In this document: one piece after another, positions 6,562-7,696 of the stretch
How positions within the stretch are numbered: position 1 is the stretch's first letter
Layout of the letters: each line of letters opens with the position of its first letter
Notes under the pieces: model-generated
Seen by the model: only the letters and a program-made list of their open reading frames with translations
Database searches by the model: none
What the model was told of the DNA's origin: nothing
Source: an uncultured Bacteroidales bacterium
GTDB taxonomy: Bacteria > Bacteroidota > Bacteroidia > Bacteroidales > Muribaculaceae
Length of the DNA: 7,696 nt
Direction of reading: 5' to 3'
Assembly (NCBI GenBank): GCA_900554715.1
Contig: USIN01000075.1
Span: 1 to 7,696 of the forward strand
Made by a program: the position numbers and the translations under genes

Positions 6562-7648
6562 CGTATACGAATATTTCGCCTTCATCAGTTATAAACGTGA
6601 AGACGAGAAATGGGCAAAATGGCTACAAAAGAAACTCGAATCATATAGCCTTCCCACGGCTTTACGGAAACAGAATCCCACCCTGCCGAACAAGATACGC
6701 CCGGTGTTCCGCGACCAATCAGAGTTGTCGGGAGGCAATCTCAAGGCTGAGATAGAAAAAGGTCTCGACAACTCGAAGTATCTTATAGTAATCTGCTCGC
6801 CACGCTCGGCCAAAAGTCCGTGGGTGTCAAAAGAAGTGCAACATTTCATAGATAATGGAAGAGCTGAATTCATAATACCTTTCATTATCGGCGGCACTCC
6901 TAATGCAACAGACCCTGCTGATGAATGTTTTCCCGAAGGCTTGCGCCAACTCAAAGGCGAAAAAGAACTTCTCGGCATCAACATCAACGAAATGGGCCGC
7001 GATGCCGCTGCAATCAAAGTCATCGCCCGCATGTTTGACCTCCGCTTTGACGTCCTTTGGCAAAGGCATAAAAGGTCGAAACACTTGCGTAATCTGTTTT
7101 GGATAATAGCTTTAGGCTTAATTGTCCTATCCGTTGTGATTTTTGCAGCTGTTTTATTTAACAAGAACAATGTGATTGAATCTCAGAATAGTCACTTGCA
7201 GACACTTGTGAATGAATTACAGGAAGAGAACATTACGTTTTCACAAATGTCATCAGACCGTAAACTATATGATTATGTCGGGACATTGCGAGGACGTAAT
7301 GAAGGCTGGCCATTGGAATGGGTTGCATTCCATCCATCAGAACCTATTGTCGCCTTTTCTGACAATTGGGGTTTTTGGGTACATTATTTACGCTCAAACG
7401 CTGAAATTCAACTTTCTGCAAATGGTAAAGATATTGATGTCGGAGAAGTTAATTCTCTTATTTTTTCAGATGATGGATTAGAATTATGGAGTTCCTCAAA
7501 TTTCATGACATATTGTTGGGACGCAAGGGCTTTTGATCTATTAAAACAATTTACATTTAATGAATATTATGAATTGACCGACGAAAATAATAGTTATAAT
7601 TGTGATATTTCATGGTCCGCATTTGAAACAGATACAATAATTAATTAG
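6545..7648 (+). CDS. TIR domain membrane protein with WD40-like C-terminal region, possibly truncated
   Basis: The 367-residue product begins with a TIR domain (about residues 9-165): FAFISYKRED (11-20), PVFRDQSEL (53-61), and YLIVICSPRSAKSPWVSKEV (79-98), where E97 sits at the position of the catalytic glutamate of NAD-cleaving TIR domains. A basic stretch (HKRSKHLR, 175-182) precedes one membrane helix (about 184-205), then a short coiled-coil-like segment (about 208-232) and blocks resembling WD40/beta-propeller strands (about 250-360, for example GWPLEWVAFHPSEPIVAFSD). The positive-inside rule puts the TIR domain in the cytoplasm and the repeats outside, which is inference. The start must be at 6545 because the TIR fold begins within ten residues, so the overlap with the protease gene is real. 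About 130 residues of repeat-like sequence is short for a propeller, and the frame is open again after the TAG, so the gene may be broken. GC content falls sharply after about 7080. It could act as a defence or stress-signalling NADase or as a TIR scaffold. Confidence 0.8.
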   Translation: MTRQNNVYEYFAFISYKREDEKWAKWLQKKLESYSLPTALRKQNPTLPNKIRPVFRDQSELSGGNLKAEIEKGLDNSKYLIVICSPRSAKSPWVSKEVQHFIDNGRAEFIIPFIIGGTPNATDPADECFPEGLRQLKGEKELLGININEMGRDAAAIKVIARMFDLRFDVLWQRHKRSKHLRNLFWIIALGLIVLSVVIFAAVLFNKNNVIESQNSHLQTLVNELQEENITFSQMSSDRKLYDYVGTLRGRNEGWPLEWVAFHPSEPIVAFSDNWGFWVHYLRSNAEIQLSANGKDIDVGEVNSLIFSDDGLELWSSSNFMTYCWDARAFDLLKQFTFNEYYELTDENNSYNCDISWSAFETDTIIN

Positions 7649-7696
7649 GGTGTTCAGTTCCGTGTTCCAAAATTAGCTCGCTTTATTGAGGGTCTT
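7649..7696 (+). other. Open in-frame continuation after the TIR gene stop
   Basis: After the TAG at 7646-7648 the same frame has 16 sense codons (GVQFRVPKLARFIEGL) to the window edge, whereas the other two forward frames meet stops. This could be the rest of a TIR-WD40 gene interrupted by a nonsense change, or plain noncoding sequence: a 16-codon run without a stop is not rare by chance. Confidence 0.35.

Noticed and set aside
5121..7648. Sigma factor, protease and TIR genes as one operon
   Set aside because: A strong intrinsic terminator at 5677-5715, followed by a -7 promoter element at 5771, separates the sigma gene from the other two.
1..7696. CRISPR array, insertion sequence or integrase next to the tRNA genes
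   Set aside because: No regularly spaced repeats, transposase or integrase motifs, or terminal inverted repeats are seen, and the tRNA-Arg is flanked by ordinary genes.

Overview
The window looks like the chromosome of a Bacteroidales bacterium. Seven transcription starts can be proposed from the Bacteroidota-type -7 element TAnnTTTG, the genes lack convincing Shine-Dalgarno sequences, and several products (DUF4491 protein, a YidE-like transporter of 552 residues, a lone ECF sigma factor) are typical of that order. GC content near 50% in most genes would suit a gut family such as Muribaculaceae, but the genus cannot be fixed from the sequence alone.

Layout. 1-115, minus strand: a two-tRNA operon, with tRNA-Arg(TCT) first and a second tRNA cut by the window edge, driven by a near-perfect promoter. 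238-537, plus: a small cytoplasmic thioredoxin. 578-613: a hairpin between the convergent thioredoxin and transporter genes. 631-2289, minus: a two-half membrane transporter of the AspT/YidE/YbjL family. 2290-2565: a divergent promoter region. 2566-4374, plus: an AMP-forming long-chain acyl-CoA ligase ending at a strong terminator shared with the convergent DUF4491 gene (4430-4759, minus). 4760-5120: an AT-rich regulatory region with a cluster of TGTRACA direct repeats and two palindromes. 5121-5624, plus: an ECF-type sigma factor with its own terminator. 5857-7648, plus: a PrsW-family intramembrane protease gene overlapping by 17 bp a gene for a TIR domain, transmembrane helix and WD40-like C-terminal region.

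The left and middle parts are ordinary housekeeping genes, mostly in single-gene transcription units. The right end is the most unusual part. A predicted membrane metalloprotease is translationally coupled to a membrane-anchored TIR protein, and both lie just downstream of a sigma factor that has no visible anti-sigma partner. The TIR gene falls from about 50-55% GC in its TIR part to about 30-37% GC after the membrane helix. It stops in what looks like the middle of its C-terminal repeat region, and the same reading frame stays open from that TAG to the window edge. This pair is the best candidate here for an uncharacterised signalling or defence module. That function is inferred from domain content and gene overlap, not shown.
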